Positions 41,626 through 52,947 are shown, counted from the stretch's first letter. The stretch is 64,000 nucleotides of DNA from Trichobilharzia szidati (GCA_944472155.2 OX235272.1:5688354-5752353); one strand, 5' to 3'. The notes: a model not told the origin generated them from the sequence alone. Numbers and translations are program-made.

Positions 41626-42085
41626 GTCGTGGTTCCAGTTATAACATGTTCATCCGGTAGTGACAGCTATTTTACCGAGCAATCCAGTAGCATAAGAAAA
41701 TACAACTGAGCTAGGAAATGCTGACAAATGCTAGAAATAGTCAGTTTTAGCCCCTAACTCCATTCATGACACCCAGTAATATAACCGTCATAGTTCTTAT
41801 TGCTTTTATTTCCACTTGAATTTGTTTACTCAGCCTTTTATTCTTGAAACCAACAATTGGCTTCATGTGTTAAATAAATATTAGTGTGTGTGCGTATGTG
41901 ATAGAAAATGTAAAATTTTCACTTCCAACATAAGTGAATCAAGTGAAACTTCCATCTTTTAGATTTCTTACAACAAATAAGCAATGAACAGTATTTGAAA
42001 TCTTAAGAAGGACAAAAGTCAAAACTTGAGATAATATAAAATTTTTTACAGGTAGGTAAAGTTTATTTAAGTGTAATTTTTGGAG
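41626..42085. other. Unassigned AT-rich sequence
   Basis: No recognised repeat or gene. Confidence 0.4.
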
Positions 42086-42089
42086 AGAT

Positions 42090-42855
42090 TTGATTGGTTA
42101 CGGGATTTCATCATCGATTAGAGAAGGATTATAAAACCACCAGGGAGTACTGGACGGCTATTTTGTCCTAGTTTGGGATTCCTTACCAGTAAATACCCAC
42201 CAAGTTTCGAAACTAAGACCTTCTGGTTACGAGGCGAGCGCATAGACCATTAAGCAACTTGGACCTGATTTAATGACCAGTACATCATTTCCAACTTCTG
42301 CCAATTCAGGATATAACGTGACTGCTAACCATTGTCACTGCGGCGAGTATTTGCCCTCACGCTCAACCTGCTGTACACCACTAGTGACTATTCCCCGCTA
42401 GAACCCGAGTTAACTACATGCCTGAATACGGTCAGTCACTAGTGAGCATCTCATCCATATTCAAATGTTGGTTTGTAGGGATTTGATTAATTGGCTACAG
42501 GATTTCATCATGAGCTGACATCGGTTAGAGAAGCATTGAAAACTGTCAAGGAGTACTGGACGGCTATGTCATCCTAGTTCTGGACTTTTCAGTAGGATGC
42601 ATTCACTGCCAGGCTTCGAACCTAGGACGTTCGGGTTACGTTATATCGTGAATTGGCAGAAGATGGAATTCATGAGCTGGCCACTATATTGGCTCTCAGT
42701 GGATTAATGGTCTACGCGCTCACTTTGTAACCACCACCTCCTGGATTCTATCTCTGGCGGCAGGTGCGTACTGTGAAGAGTCCCAGACTAGTGCTCTCAG
42801 GTTTTCCAATGGTTCTATAACGGATATCATCTCATGGTGAATTCTGCAAAGCTTA
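42090..42855. mobile_element. SINE-A cluster: two minus-strand copies and one opposed
   Basis: 42090-42475 and 42478-42640 are minus-strand copies, and 42645-42855 is plus. Markers are GATTTCATCATGAGCTGAC, AGGGAGTACTGGACGGC, CTTCTGGTTACGAGGCGAG and, in the opposed copy, GGTGCGTACTGTGAAGAG. The opposed pair shares TTATATCGTGAATTGG at the junction. The hammerhead-like blocks all carry core changes. Confidence 0.7.
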
Positions 42856-43047
42856 TTTGTCCGTGAATGATCACAGTATTACTTAGTATTTTTAAGTCCA
42901 TTTTAGAGAGATGAAACAGTCTAAACCGTCAGTAATATTCAGGGTATACTGTACTCCTGTAGCTAGATGCAAAGAATATTTCGAGTATGTCCTTTGAATC
43001 ACAAAACATGACATACTGCTGCGAAACCTTTCAGGATTAAGTTCTAG

Positions 43048-43830
43048 TACAAGGAGTAGGACTCCAGGTGAACATAGACAAGACTGAGGTTGTGAAAATA
43101 ACCAGCCAACAACAACAACAAAAGCAGCAACATCCAGCGCCAATCAACATCAACGGGGGGAATTGAAAGAGGTTACTTCATTCACTCACTTATCTAGGGA
43201 GCATCGTCTCAACTACAGGCAGGTGGAACGGACGAGGATGTCAAATCGAGAATCGGGAAGGCGAGAAACACATTCATCAACCTGAAACCAATCTGGAAAT
43301 CTTCCACTGTCACTCCTCAACACCAACAACAAAATTCGGATTTTCAATACAAACGTCAAGTCAGTCAGTTCTTCTATACGGATGGATCAGAAACTTGGCC
43401 AGTGTGTCACAAAGAATGAGTATTTCCAACAGCCTGTTGCAGACCTTTATCAACAACTGTCTTCTTTCCATACTGAAGATCAGATGGCCGGAAAGAATCA
43501 CCAACGAGAAACTATGGGAACAAACAAAACAAGAACCAATTGCCTAACAAACAAATATGCAGGAGAAAGTGGAGGTGGATTGGGCACTCGCTGAGGAGGC
43601 CGTTGGGTGACATCGCGCATCAGGCCATAGCTCGAGTGGAACCTGAAAGGGAAGCAGCGAGTGGGACGTCCAAGTGTGATATGGAGGAGATCGTGTGAAG
43701 AGGAAGTGAAACAGTATGGATTAACATGGATGCAGGTGAAAAGTACAGCAGAAGACAGAAGTAAGTTGAGACGTGTAGTTGAAGCCCTATGTTCCACTAG
43801 GAACCCAAGGGAACGATAATATAATAATAA
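43048..43830 (+). pseudogene. RTE LINE, 3' end, sibling of 46575-47370
   Basis: The C-terminal coding region from CTCCAGGTGAACATAGAC to the 3' end TGTTCCACTAGG, AACCCAAGGGAACG. The open piece 43382-43594 begins DQKLGQCVTKNEYFQQ. It shares two small insertions (CAGT and GGAT near 43360-43385) with the minus-strand copy 3 kb away and is nearly identical to it over 750 bases. Confidence 0.85.
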
Positions 43831-44082
43831 AGAGTTGGAATTACATTTGTTCAGCGGAATTTCGTCAGCTTCTGTGTTAGTACTCTATGACAATTTCTTG
43901 GTTTGTGTGAAATTTGTTTCCAAAAGAAAGTAAAAATAAGTACGAATGTCATTTTACCCATATTCCTGACATACGCAAAGGAAACAGTTTTCTATCTTAT
44001 ATGGTAATTATCGACTGGGGGAGAGGAAGCAATATTCAGGAACTATATGGAATACATTTCAATCTAGATATGAAAGAGAAGA

Positions 44083-44140
44083 TTTGTGGCTCAGGTGGGT
44101 GATTTTGATATTGTAGTAGTCTCGTCAGCTGCGTACAGCT
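44083..44140 (+). repeat. PLE pLTR end fragment
   Basis: GAAGATTTGTGGCTCAGGTGG, then GATTTTGATATTGTAG, the outer end of the pLTR repeat. No hammerhead core follows. Confidence 0.5.
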
Positions 44141-44805
44141 TAAAGAAACTATTAAGTTTCTGTACAAAACAATTTCAATATACTTGTAAATGTTGCATAA
44201 TATCAATTGACAGGTGACTCGGTATAGTGAGTCCAATGAAAATCTTGGAAGCATGAGACAAGTAAACTCACAGTATGAAGAAGGGAGAGAGTGGGGGTTA
44301 AAGCCAAAGATCAAACCATCAAATGGAAGAGAGAATAAAGACATCCAGTTACCAGACCACGGAAAGACTGATAATTGCTTCTTCGTGAACACGTAAATCG
44401 GATTTCAGGGGTTCGATAACAAATGATTTAGCAAGTATGAGGTGAACTAAACTATTTCGTCTACTGATAATTTTTAAAGGATTTCGTGATGTCCACTTCG
44501 CGACCCATATTGATGGGATGCCTGGTAATGATACTGTTGTGTTTGTACCCTTGAGGTGTGAGCGTTTCGGTACACAATCATAAAATTGAAGACGTATTCC
44601 TATTTGTGTTCCCTTAAAGTAACTGCTACCGCAGATATATATACATTTGTATACACAGGGTTAACATGAGAAGGGTATCTGGCGACTGTTGATTGCACTA
44701 AAACACATCTCCTCTGATAAACGAACTTAGCTGCAGGATAGGTTCTGACTAGCGCTTATTCATGGCTGTTTGGACAAAAACGCCTAAAGCAATACAAGGT
44801 CATTA
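44141..44805. other. Unassigned sequence
   Basis: No recognised repeat. Short frames on both strands overlap each other and have no support. Confidence 0.4.
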
Positions 44806-44809
44806 AGTT

Positions 44810-45015
44810 TGACCGTGGGCCGATATCAGCTGGCGAACCATTGAAACCAAAGAGTACTATACCATTGTTTCGTCCTTTTTTGACTTATCAGCGGTTCTCA
44901 CCCAACGGGGTTTGAAAGTAGAACCTTCCAGTGACAGGGTGAATTTGTAGACTATTCAGCCACCGGAACCCGATTCAGTAGATCGTGGATTTTGACTTCT
45001 ACCGACTCGTCTTTT
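44810..45015 (-). mobile_element. SINE-A, decayed
   Basis: GGGCCGATATCAGCTGG, AACCATTGAAACC, GAGTACTATACC, CGTCCTTTTTTGACTTATCAG, CACCCAACGGGG, GAACCTTCCAGTGACAGGG and CAGCCACCGGAACCCG in family order. Confidence 0.6.
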
Positions 45016-45065
45016 TAGCGGTACTAACAGTCAATGTTTAATATTTATGCGTTGAAGTTTCTTGA

Positions 45066-45103
45066 AGTTTCATTGCCCCGTGCTAGGCAACATCTTCAGC
45101 GCA
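45066..45103 (-). ncRNA. Hammerhead-like motif, left arm
   Basis: The minus strand has GCG, CTGAAGA, T, GTTGCC, loop, GGCAAT, GAAA, CTTCA. Core and stem II are intact. The 3' strand of stem I is lost because the arm ends here. Confidence 0.5.
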
Positions 45104-45270
45104 TACTTCAATTCGTTGAAGTGAGCTGATAGATTTCTCCACGAGTTTATAAATCATCTCTCCTAGTCGTCACACACGAAAACAACCAATCAAGTTCAAG
45201 GTGACTAGGAGAGATGAGTGATAAACTCGTAGAGAAATCTGAAAGCTCACTTCAATTCAAATCGAAGTAT

Positions 45271-45310
45271 GCGCTGAAGATGTTGCCTAGCTGGGCAATG
45301 AAAGCTTCCT
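45271..45310 (+). ncRNA. Hammerhead-like motif, right arm
   Basis: CTGAAGA (45274-45280), T, GTTGCC, six-base loop, GGCAAT, GAAA (45300-45303), GCTT, then CCT where CGC is needed, so stem I is weakened. Core and stem II are intact. Confidence 0.5.
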
Positions 45311-45479
45311 AAATGGACTATCCAGCTTGAAGAATACAACTACATTAAAATCATCCACCTGAACTACAAATCTTCTCCACCATTTCTACAGAGGACATCT
45401 TTTATCTTTACAGCTTTGTTCAGCCATATGAGTCATGAAACAATTTAGTATATCCCTTTACCACCACATTAACTGTGGC

Positions 45480-45800
45480 TAAAATTCAGATTAACAGAGG
45501 CAGACTTCTGGTTACTGAGGAGGGGGAGATCAAAAAGGAATTAGGATTGGTTCAGTCCACTCTTAAATCAAATAATTACCCTAAAGATTTTATATCTAGT
45601 CAATTCCACACATGTAAATAAATGAAGTAAAAAGTTGTGTGAGTAACTTGATGTGATTATGAATGGCAAAAGTTTGTGCTCGACACGTCATCAGTTAATA
45701 TTACTGTATAACGCCACTGTGTAATTTATCACAATAAAATCTTTTCCATAATAGAGTTTTACTCTACCACAGTGCCCAAGTTTTATAATTATGTTTATAA
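45480..45800 (+). pseudogene. PLE linker fragment and terminus
   Basis: Reads EEGEIKKELGLVQSTLKSNN and YPKDFI, the linker block before the endonuclease. It then jumps to the terminus TTGATGTGATTATGAATGG, CACGTCATCAGTTAATATTAC and CACAGTGCCCAAG. The endonuclease is deleted. Confidence 0.65.
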
Positions 45801-45829
45801 AAAGATATTAAAAATGTGAAGACAAGGAT

Positions 45830-46350
45830 GAATTGGAACCTGCTGCTAAGACTTGGCTTAGTACAGTGGTGATTCCTTAACGCAAAGAAACATGAGATGA
45901 GTTAAATAAAGCAAATCCTTAACAATGATGACATAAGAATGTATTTTCGTGCAATGGACACCTTACGTTCAACACTGGTGAAGGTTAGGGATGAAATAGA
46001 AGAAGACAATCAACAAAGCTGAATGTATCAGATAAATTGTGGGAGCTGTGACGCCGTATTTGTAAGAAGAACTTGCAGACAGATAAATGCAAGAGTGAAG
46101 CAGCATAAAGAATGTCTAAAGGTAGTTCCAAAGGCCTCTGCATACCTGAAGAAGCTATAAAACAGATAGATGATTGCATTACACTCTACAAGATCCACTT
46201 TGATATGACCACGGTTCGACAGTAAGGTTTTGTTTCATATGAAGAAAGAATGATAGCAGAAGCCCCACGTATATGGGTGACTCCCGACAGTTTGAACAGA
46301 CGTGAAGGTGTGATGTTAGCTGATGCATGGCAAATCCTGATTAATTAAAA
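45830..46350 (+). pseudogene. PLE GIY-YIG fragment of a distinct lineage
   Basis: 45950-46110 reads KVRDEIEEDNQQS, a stop, MYQINCGSCDAVFVRRTCRQ and INARVKQHKECL. The cysteine pair and the position of YVG (here FVR) identify a PLE endonuclease. The sequence is unlike the CSCGARYIG subfamilies nearby. Stops follow. Confidence 0.6.
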
Positions 46351-46589
46351 AAAATGGATGTGTACCACTAATTAATCACACCTGGTCAAAATCCCCGATT
46401 ATCTCTATCTTCTCATAGAGGGGCTAACAAATGTTTTACAACTGTTTATACACGCACGCAACTGCATTCCGCATATACATACATATATTTTCTTATTCAG
46501 TTATTTACGACTATATACTTTTGTTCGAACGTAATCACTAAAATTCTAATGAAAAATACACTCTACTTACAGTGTTTAAGAAATTATTA

Positions 46590-46856
46590 TTATTGTTCCT
46601 TTGGGTTCCTAGTGGAACATAGGGCTTCAAATGCACGCCTCCACTTGCTTCTATCTTCTGCTATATTTTTCACTTGCACCCATGTTAGTCCATATTGTTT
46701 CAACTCTTCTTCACACGACCTCCTCCATATCACACTTGGACGTCCCACTCGCCGCTTCCCTATTGGGTTCCACTCGAGCGTTGGCCTGACGCGCGATGTC
46801 ACCCAGCGAGTGGCCTCCTCAGCGAGTGTCCAATCCATCTCCACTTTCTCCTGCAT
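46590..46856 (-). pseudogene. RTE ORF, C-terminal 88 codons
   Basis: Reads from EVDWTL-like (VEMDWTLAEEATRWV) through LEWNPIGKRRVGRP to the final ALCSTRNPKE, all conserved across copies at 12100, 28200, 35700 and 43650. No stop within the segment. Confidence 0.8.
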
Positions 46857-47825
46857 ATTTGTTTGTTAGGCAATTGGTTCTTGTTTTGTTTGTTCCCATA
46901 GTTTCTCGTTGGTGATTCTTTCCGGCCATCTGATCTTCAGTATGGAAAGAAGACAGTTGTTGATAAAGGTCTGCAACAGGCTGTTGGAAATACTCATTCT
47001 TTGTGACACACTGGCCAAGTTTCTGATCCATCCGTATAGAAGAACTGACTGACTTGACGTTTGTATTGAAAATCCGAATTTTGTTGTTGGTGTTGAGGAG
47101 TGACAGTGGAAGATTTCCAGATTGGTTTCAGGTTGATGAATGTGTTTCTCGCCTTCCCGATTCTCGATTTGACATCCTCGTCCGTTCCACCTGCCTGTAG
47201 TTGAGACGATGCTCCCTAGATAAGTGAGTGAATGAAGTAACCTCTTTCAATTCCCCCCGTTGATGTTGATTGGCGCTGGATGTTGCTGCTTTTGTTGTTG
47301 TTGTTGGCTGGTTATTTTCACAACCTCAGTCTTGTCTATGTTCACCTGGAGTCCTGTCTTTGCTGCTTCTTCGACCAGTTTGTCGGTTTTCGTTTGTAAG
47401 TCTTCAATTTTGTGTGACATCAAACAGAAATCATCCACGCGCGAAATCCAGGTCTTCTAGATTCTTCACGTCGGTCCATGATATCCCTGTCTTCTCGTTT
47501 CCTACTGTCTGACGCATAATCAGTCCAGTCCACGACAATTAGGAATATCATTGGTGATAATAAGCACCCTTGTCTGACTCCTGTGTTTACTTCAAACGCC
47601 TCACTGAGTTTTCCGTTGTGGATCACTTGACATGTGCGGTTGTCGTACAGCTGTTGAATAAGGTTGATGAATATTTGGGGTACGCCGTAGTACTCGAGTA
47701 GTTTCCAAATTACTTCGCGGTCAACGCTGTCGAACGCCTTCTCAAAGTCTATAAAGTTGAGGTAGAGGTTTGATTGTCATTCCATGCTTCGTTCTGTAAT
47801 GATGATGCGTAGAGTTGCAATTTGG

Positions 47826-48704
47826 TTAGAACATGATTTGCATTTTGCTGAATCCAGCTTGTTCTGGTCGGAGTTCTGTATCCAGTGCGTCCTTGATTCT
47901 CTCCAGGATGATGCGACTCAGGATTTTACTTGGCGTCAACAGGAGCATGATTCCTCGCCAGTTCTTGCGGAGTCCTAGGTCGCCCTTCTTTGGTAGTTTC
48001 ACGAGGTAACCTTTCCTCCAGTCAGTAGGCACCTTTCCCTCTTTCCAGATCTTTTGCAATAATGGTGTCAGCATATCTGCTGTCGTTTCTGGGTCCGCTT
48101 TCAGTGCTTCCGGGGGTATTCCATCTGGTTCAGCTGCTTTTCCAGCTTTCAGAAGCTTGATTGCATTCAAGACTTCAGCTTTTGTTGGAGGATTGGTGTC
48201 AACTTGCAGTTGTGTACGTGCTGTTGTTGGTATTTCTGGACGGGTTGCAGGTGGTGGTCTGTTCAAGAGTCCTTTGAAGTGTTTCGCCCATTGTTTAATC
48301 TGTCTTTCTTCCTTGGTAATTGGGTTCCCTTGGCTGTCTTTTATAGGTTTCACTTGTGTTGATCTCTTCTCGGATAGAGACTTGGTTATCTGATATAGTG
48401 TCCTCAGGTCCCTTTTGCCTGCTGCTTTCTCAGCTTCAGTAGCCAGGTTGTCGTAGAATTGTCTTTTGTCCTTCCTGGCACTCTTCTTCACTTCTTTGTC
48501 CAGTGCTGTGTAAGTTGAGCTCAGCGTCTCTTTCTCTTGTCTGTCTTTGCATTGAATCATTTTCTTTTTCACCATTCTCCTCTCCTCTATTAGCTTCCAA
48601 GTGTCCGTTGAGAGCCATTCCTTGTCTTGTTTCTTCTTTCTTCCTAAAACCGTTGAACACGTTTCGTTGAAAATTACCTTCAGAGAGTTCCAATGGTCTT
48701 CCAC
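47826..48704 (-). pseudogene. RTE ORF: pre-RT and RT fingers (292-aa open segment)
   Basis: Residues 1-130 are the lysine-rich linker between endonuclease and RT (DKEWLSTDTWKLIEERR, DKRQFYDNLATEAEK, NPITKEERQIKQWAKHFKG). Residues 172-290 are the first RT motifs: AIKLLKAGKAAEPDGIPPE, WKEGKVPTDWRKG, LPKKGDLGLRKNWRGI and SRIILERIKD. The frame is lost at EQAGFS. The RT synthesises cDNA on nicked target DNA. The catalytic box lies downstream in another frame. Confidence 0.85.
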
Positions 48705-48899
48705 GGATTATTTCTCAGTGGTGCTACGTAGTGTTTCCTGCTTTACTCTGACAGTTGCAGTGAAAATGTCCTTTGTGAATATCAACACTTAATTCACTTG
48801 AACTTAGTAATTGTAATTTCGTTTCATTACGTAACCCTTCTTTAACAATCGTTTGTGACAACTCAATTCATCAAACCAATTCATCTGAACTTACTATTT

Positions 48900-49180
48900 G
48901 TATTTTCGTTTGACAAATTTAATGTACACAGACATACAAAATAACCATATATATATGCGATTATACAGCTGTGAAAATGAATTTGCCGAAAAGAGACTCT
49001 TCGCTGAACTACTTGTCTTCTGTCTATTAATGTTCGAATGGGAATTTTTCATGAATTATTTTAGTGTCCCTAAGATGTAGTCTAGAAAGACAGGGAAAGC
49101 AAATCACTGAAACCATGCAGCTCAGAGAATACAGTTCCACCAAAATAATCTCTCTCAGCTACACATGGTTTCCATCATAC
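48900..49180. repeat. PLE terminal block and pLTR end
   Basis: 48915-49020 has ATGTACACAGACATACAAAA, TATACAGCTGTGAAAATG, GCCGAAAAGAGACTC and TTCGCTGAACTAC. 49090-49170 is an inverted pLTR end (GCTCAGAGAATACAG, TCTCAGCTACACATGG) without a core. Confidence 0.55.
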
Positions 49181-49184
49181 ATAT

Positions 49185-50035
49185 TTCTAGATGTGTCAAC
49201 ATATATTACTTGTCTTATAGGAGTATTAAGAAAGGAATACTTTCGATGACGAATCGATGATTTACATAAACTCATCGTAATTTCTTCCCAATGACTGACA
49301 GTATTCCTCTCTGTATAGACTACATTAATTCTATTGTTATAAACACTGAAATCAAATCTAGATTTTTATGACCGTTATGGGAGGTTTGGACGCTCAAAAC
49401 TAGGCTAAATTTCATCCGATTCAAAATATCTGTCATTCACAAATATCAATATCTGTAAATGCAAAATTAATTAAAATTTATTTTTGAAATATTTCATAAC
49501 AGTCATTAACCTATTGTTGGTATTCATTTCCCTGTTTGACCTCGAGTAATAAAAATATTCCGCCATTTTGTTTAAAATGACTCTTATTCAATGTTCAATA
49601 TTTAAGTTTACATTTGTATGTTATTTACATTTTGGATTATATTTCTATTATATTTCTTGAAACTTTCACTTTTAGTTTATTTCTCATTTTATTTATTTAA
49701 CTTTAATTAATCAAATTCTCGAAATGATTAGGTTAAGCTTATTCATGAAATGTGGATTATTTCTTAGTCAGAAATCAAGACGAAAATAGGAAACATCAGA
49801 ATTGAATTCATTCATATATTTGTCGAAGCAGACAGTAACAAGACTTGAATGTCTTACTGAATGCTTCGTTGAAGCCTGATAATAGGCTTACATCACTTAT
49901 TGAATCACTGAAAAGCTGTCTTATCTTACCAAGAATAACGTCTCAAACACACTAATTATTGTTCGTAATCATATGAAATGTTACTTTACACAAACATGAA
50001 ACATTTAAGTTATGGTTTTTCCACGTATTGATATT
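49185..50035. other. Unassigned AT-rich sequence
   Basis: No recognised gene. A faint PLE hairpin remnant (CTAATTATTGTTCGTAATC) near 49952. Confidence 0.4.
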
Positions 50036-50039
50036 GTAG

Positions 50040-50388
50040 GAATTGTGCTTGATTGATTGGAGGATTTCAAAATGAGCTGACATCAGTTAGAAAACCATTG
50101 CAAAACCAGTTAGGAGTACTGGACAGCTGTTTCGTCCTAAGGCCTGGGGCTCTTTATCAGTACGCACCCACTGACAGGGTTCGAACCCGGGACCTTCTGG
50201 TTGCAAGGCGAGCCAGCTCGTAGAGCATTTAGCCATTGGGGCTGCTGAAGAGTGCCAAACTAGGTTTACGAAGCAGCTGTCCGGTACACTCTGCAGGTTT
50301 CCCAATGGTTCTCTAACCGATATCAGCTCATGAAGAAATCCTGTAACCAATCAAACAAAATCCCTACAGACCAATACTTGAAATAAGT
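50040..50388. mobile_element. SINE-A opposed pair
   Basis: The minus-strand copy at 50040-50245 has stem I CAGTAC/GTACTG intact around its hammerhead-like block (50115-50165), with CGAAAC kept and stem II changed. The plus-strand copy at 50243-50388 starts at GGGGCTGCTGAAGAGTGCC and ends ACAAAATCCCTACAGACC. The join removes the tRNA part of the second copy. Confidence 0.7.
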
Positions 50389-50399
50389 AAGTTGGTTAT

Positions 50400-50632
50400 T
50401 AAAGGCTGCCCCAGTAGTACAATTCTCGTTAACCACGCACATGATTTAGGAGGTTCGATCCTCGGACTATTTGCTATTACACCCCACCTGGTTTACTAGC
50501 CTATTGTAGAGCCGGAAAAGAGGGAAAGTTGAGCACGAAGCTGGCAACCCAATTCCATAAAAGAAAAAAACCACTGCTACTGCAGAAACTTCAAAAGCAT
50601 AAGACCATATGCCGCTTTAGCAACTCCAAGGA
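50400..50632 (+). mobile_element. SINE-B, decayed
   Basis: GCCCCAGTAGTACAATTC, GGAGGTTCGATCCTCGG, AGAGGGAAAGTTGAGC, CTGGCAACCCAATTCC and ACTGCAGAAACTTCAAAAGC in family order. Confidence 0.65.
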
Positions 50633-51310
50633 ATGAATCACTTGGAATGAATAATCCAAATTTGATTGCCATTACATTGATCAGTTGAATTCTGTCTATC
50701 AACATAAAATAAATATCAAAAATTGTAATCTATATTACCGATCACACTTAGAATAATGCATACACGGAAGGTAGAAGGAAAGTTACTGCACCACACATTT
50801 GCGTAAACACCATATTATCTATCCGCTTATGTTGATGAACCTTTTTTCTTTTGCTGTCTGTTATGTTAACATGATGATAGATGTAACAGAAAGTAGGTCG
50901 AAAACCCAAATTCTGATTTATTTACTTACACCTGTAGCTGAAAGTAGTTGCGAGCACCAGCCGTCACACACACACACATACACACTTACTTTAAATGTCA
51001 GTCATATCAGAGTAAGAAGAAGGAGAAGAAACCTGATTTCTGTTCTAGAAAACAAACAGAACGAATGAAGAAACAACCACGTCTTCTCTTGATATCTTCT
51101 TCGCCAATGTATACAACATTTGTCAATCGCCTGTCAGGCAGTGTTGTTACTATAACTGTCCATTATCTTTAAAAGAGTGACATTTCTATTTCATAGTTAT
51201 TTCAGTGATATTGATTTAATATTCTAACATAAATAATCTTGAATGAATGTTATATTTGACCTGTCAATAGTAGCTTATTCGGGCTAGAAGAAATATTGGT
51301 TTGAAGACAG
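50633..51310. other. Unassigned sequence with a CA microsatellite
   Basis: A CA-rich tract lies at about 50967-50988. The 89- and 74-aa frames over it are repeat artefacts. Confidence 0.45.
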
Positions 51311-51314
51311 ATTT

Positions 51315-51850
51315 CAGGATAGAGTTCGCTGCAAAATGATATTAGCTGGAGAACCATCAGAAACCGGCGAGTACTGGACAGCTGTGCCAAATCAGTTTGG
51401 GACTTTTTAGAGTTAAATACGCTGGGCAATACAAAGGGTATAAATTACAATCAATAGTTTAAAGAGAAAGCCCTTTGATTGTTAACCGTCACTTGGTGTT
51501 ATCGCTTTTTATCTGTCTTGCTTTGATACGACTTCAAATTAGAACTTGTATAAGTCAGTTCCGTGATCAGTGACTATTGAAAAGAGAACTGATTTTATAA
51601 ATGAGTTAGAGAACCATTGAAAACCGGGGATTACTGGACAGCTGTGTTGTCAGCCTAGTTTGGGAATCATCAGTAGTACACACTCACCACCAGGGTTTCA
51701 ACCCAAGACCTTCCGGTTACGAGGCAAGCTCGTATACCATTCAGCCGCAGGGAGTCGATTCAATGGCTCATGAATTCTAACTTCTACCGGTTCGTGATTT
51801 AGCACGACCACCAACCAGTATCACCGGCGGGACATACATCCTCACCCTTC
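51315..51850 (-). mobile_element. SINE-A, one fragment and one longer copy
   Basis: 51330-51430 is a fragment (GATATTAGCTGGAGAACC, GAGTACTGGACAGCTGTGCC). 51600-51850 is longer, with TTAGAGAACCATTGAAAACC, CACTCACCACCAGGGTTTC, CTTCCGGTTACGAGGC, TGGCTCATGAATTCTAAC and CCAGTATCACCGGCGGG. Between them is unassigned DNA. Confidence 0.65.
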
Positions 51851-52540
51851 TTTTTCTTTCCTCTGCAATGATCTTACAGCTATTTTCCCCGATTAGAAAA
51901 TTACTTGCGTAATATGTACGATAGGTTGGCATCGAAGAGAGGTGTGAACATGGTGTGAATAGAAACAAATTGAAATAACAGCTATTTTTTATAAAAGAGG
52001 GTGAAAAATGATGAAGGGAATGGAAAAAGCCACTAAGGAGCCAAATATTACCTGACCTGAGGCAAACATAGAGGTTGTCACTGACTAACAGAGAACAGCT
52101 GAAAAGGCTGGAGCCCAAAACAATTGTTAATACATATTAAAAAGGTATATTTGATATGGCATACTGTGATGTTGTAATAATAATCTGATAGCATTTTGAG
52201 CATAATTTGTTGCTTGTAATTATATCAGTGTATTCACGTAATTTGATAACTTCCTTTAGTGACTTTCAGTCCCACTAGATTTTACTAAAATTTTCCACAT
52301 TTCCAAATTCCATGTAATCCCTAAGGTGGGGTCAATTATGTAGGGTATACTAGTAGATTGAAGTCAGTTAGTTCATTGCAACACAGAAATCTAAAAGAAA
52401 AGACTCTCAGCAAACGGTTAGCCTTTTCAGCCTCAGCATTTGCAAGCCATTTAGTTGTATTTATTTACAGATAAATTTTCTTCAACAAGAGGAGTATTTT
52501 AGAAGATTTGCCATTAGAATTGTAAATTCTTTTAGATAAC
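51851..52540. other. Unassigned sequence
   Basis: A PLE hairpin remnant (ATTTTGAGCATAATTTGTTG) near 52192. Nothing else recognised. Confidence 0.4.
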
Positions 52541-52544
52541 AAAT

Positions 52545-52930
52545 TACGCAATATAAAAAGCGTTAATCGGGTAGAAACTAAAATAAACTAAAATAAGTAG
52601 ACTGAGTGATCTACTGCAGTTTGATTCGTACTCTTTTAGCGAGATTCCCGTTAATCTGTAGATGACTTTGAATTTGGTTTGTGCGTTATCTCGACATCCA
52701 GATGAGATCAAGTCTTCCAGAAATAAGCAGTGAATGGATTTTATTTCTCCTTTGTGAAACCTTGAGAGTAAGTGTTCGATGATACGTTTGGTTAGCAAAC
52801 GCTGAGTACAGCCAACATGCCTAACCCCTCATAACACGCCTTTGGCAACATTCCTTTCGTTGCTCAGAAGATTGTCTATTTAAATATATATATACTCGAC
52901 TGTATAGCTTGGAAATGACATCGCTGCAAA
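52545..52930 (-). pseudogene. PLE GIY-YIG C-terminal fragment
   Basis: The minus strand reads HVGCTQRLLTKRIIEHLLSRFHKGEIKS (partly before 52798), then SRDNAQTKFKVIYRL-like sequence and a serine-leucine tail. HVGC stands where YIGR is expected. The PLE terminal block (CTGTATAGCTTGG) is near 52900 on the plus strand. Confidence 0.6.
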
Positions 52931-52947
52931 CCGTTACCCTATTTATG

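Larger units (their letters stand above)
45045..45385. mobile_element. PLE pLTR foldback with two hammerhead-like motifs
   Basis: The left arm (about 45066-45175) is the inverted copy of the right arm (about 45210-45305). Shared blocks are TAGGCAACATCTTCAGCGC, GAAGTGAGCT, AGATTTCTC and CATCTCTCCTAGTC. The right arm continues into a tail with ATACAACTACATTAAAATC and GAACTACAAATCTTCTCC, absent from the left. The left arm begins beside the GAAA box, close to the predicted cleavage point. I could not define a TSD. Confidence 0.75.
46575..48780 (-). mobile_element. RTE LINE (SR2-like), longest copy, 5'-truncated
   Basis: 2.2 kb running from before the RT to the 3' end (AACAATAATAATAA at 46575). 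Blocks on minus: pre-RT region and RT fingers (48704-47826), EKAFDSVDREVIWKLLEYYG-equivalent palm (47750-47690), GVRQGCLLSP (47590), the catalytic box (47440), the connection, and the C-terminal WRRSCEEELKQYG region (46720). At least three frame changes. The endonuclease is missing, as is usual for 5'-truncated LINE insertions. Confidence 0.9.

Noticed and set aside
50799..51172. 89- and 74-aa frames over the CA tract
   Set aside because: Two overlapping frames driven by the CA repeat; no support.
51777..52118. 113-aa frame on minus
   Set aside because: Its C-terminal part is the SINE-A tRNA region; the rest is AT-rich noise.
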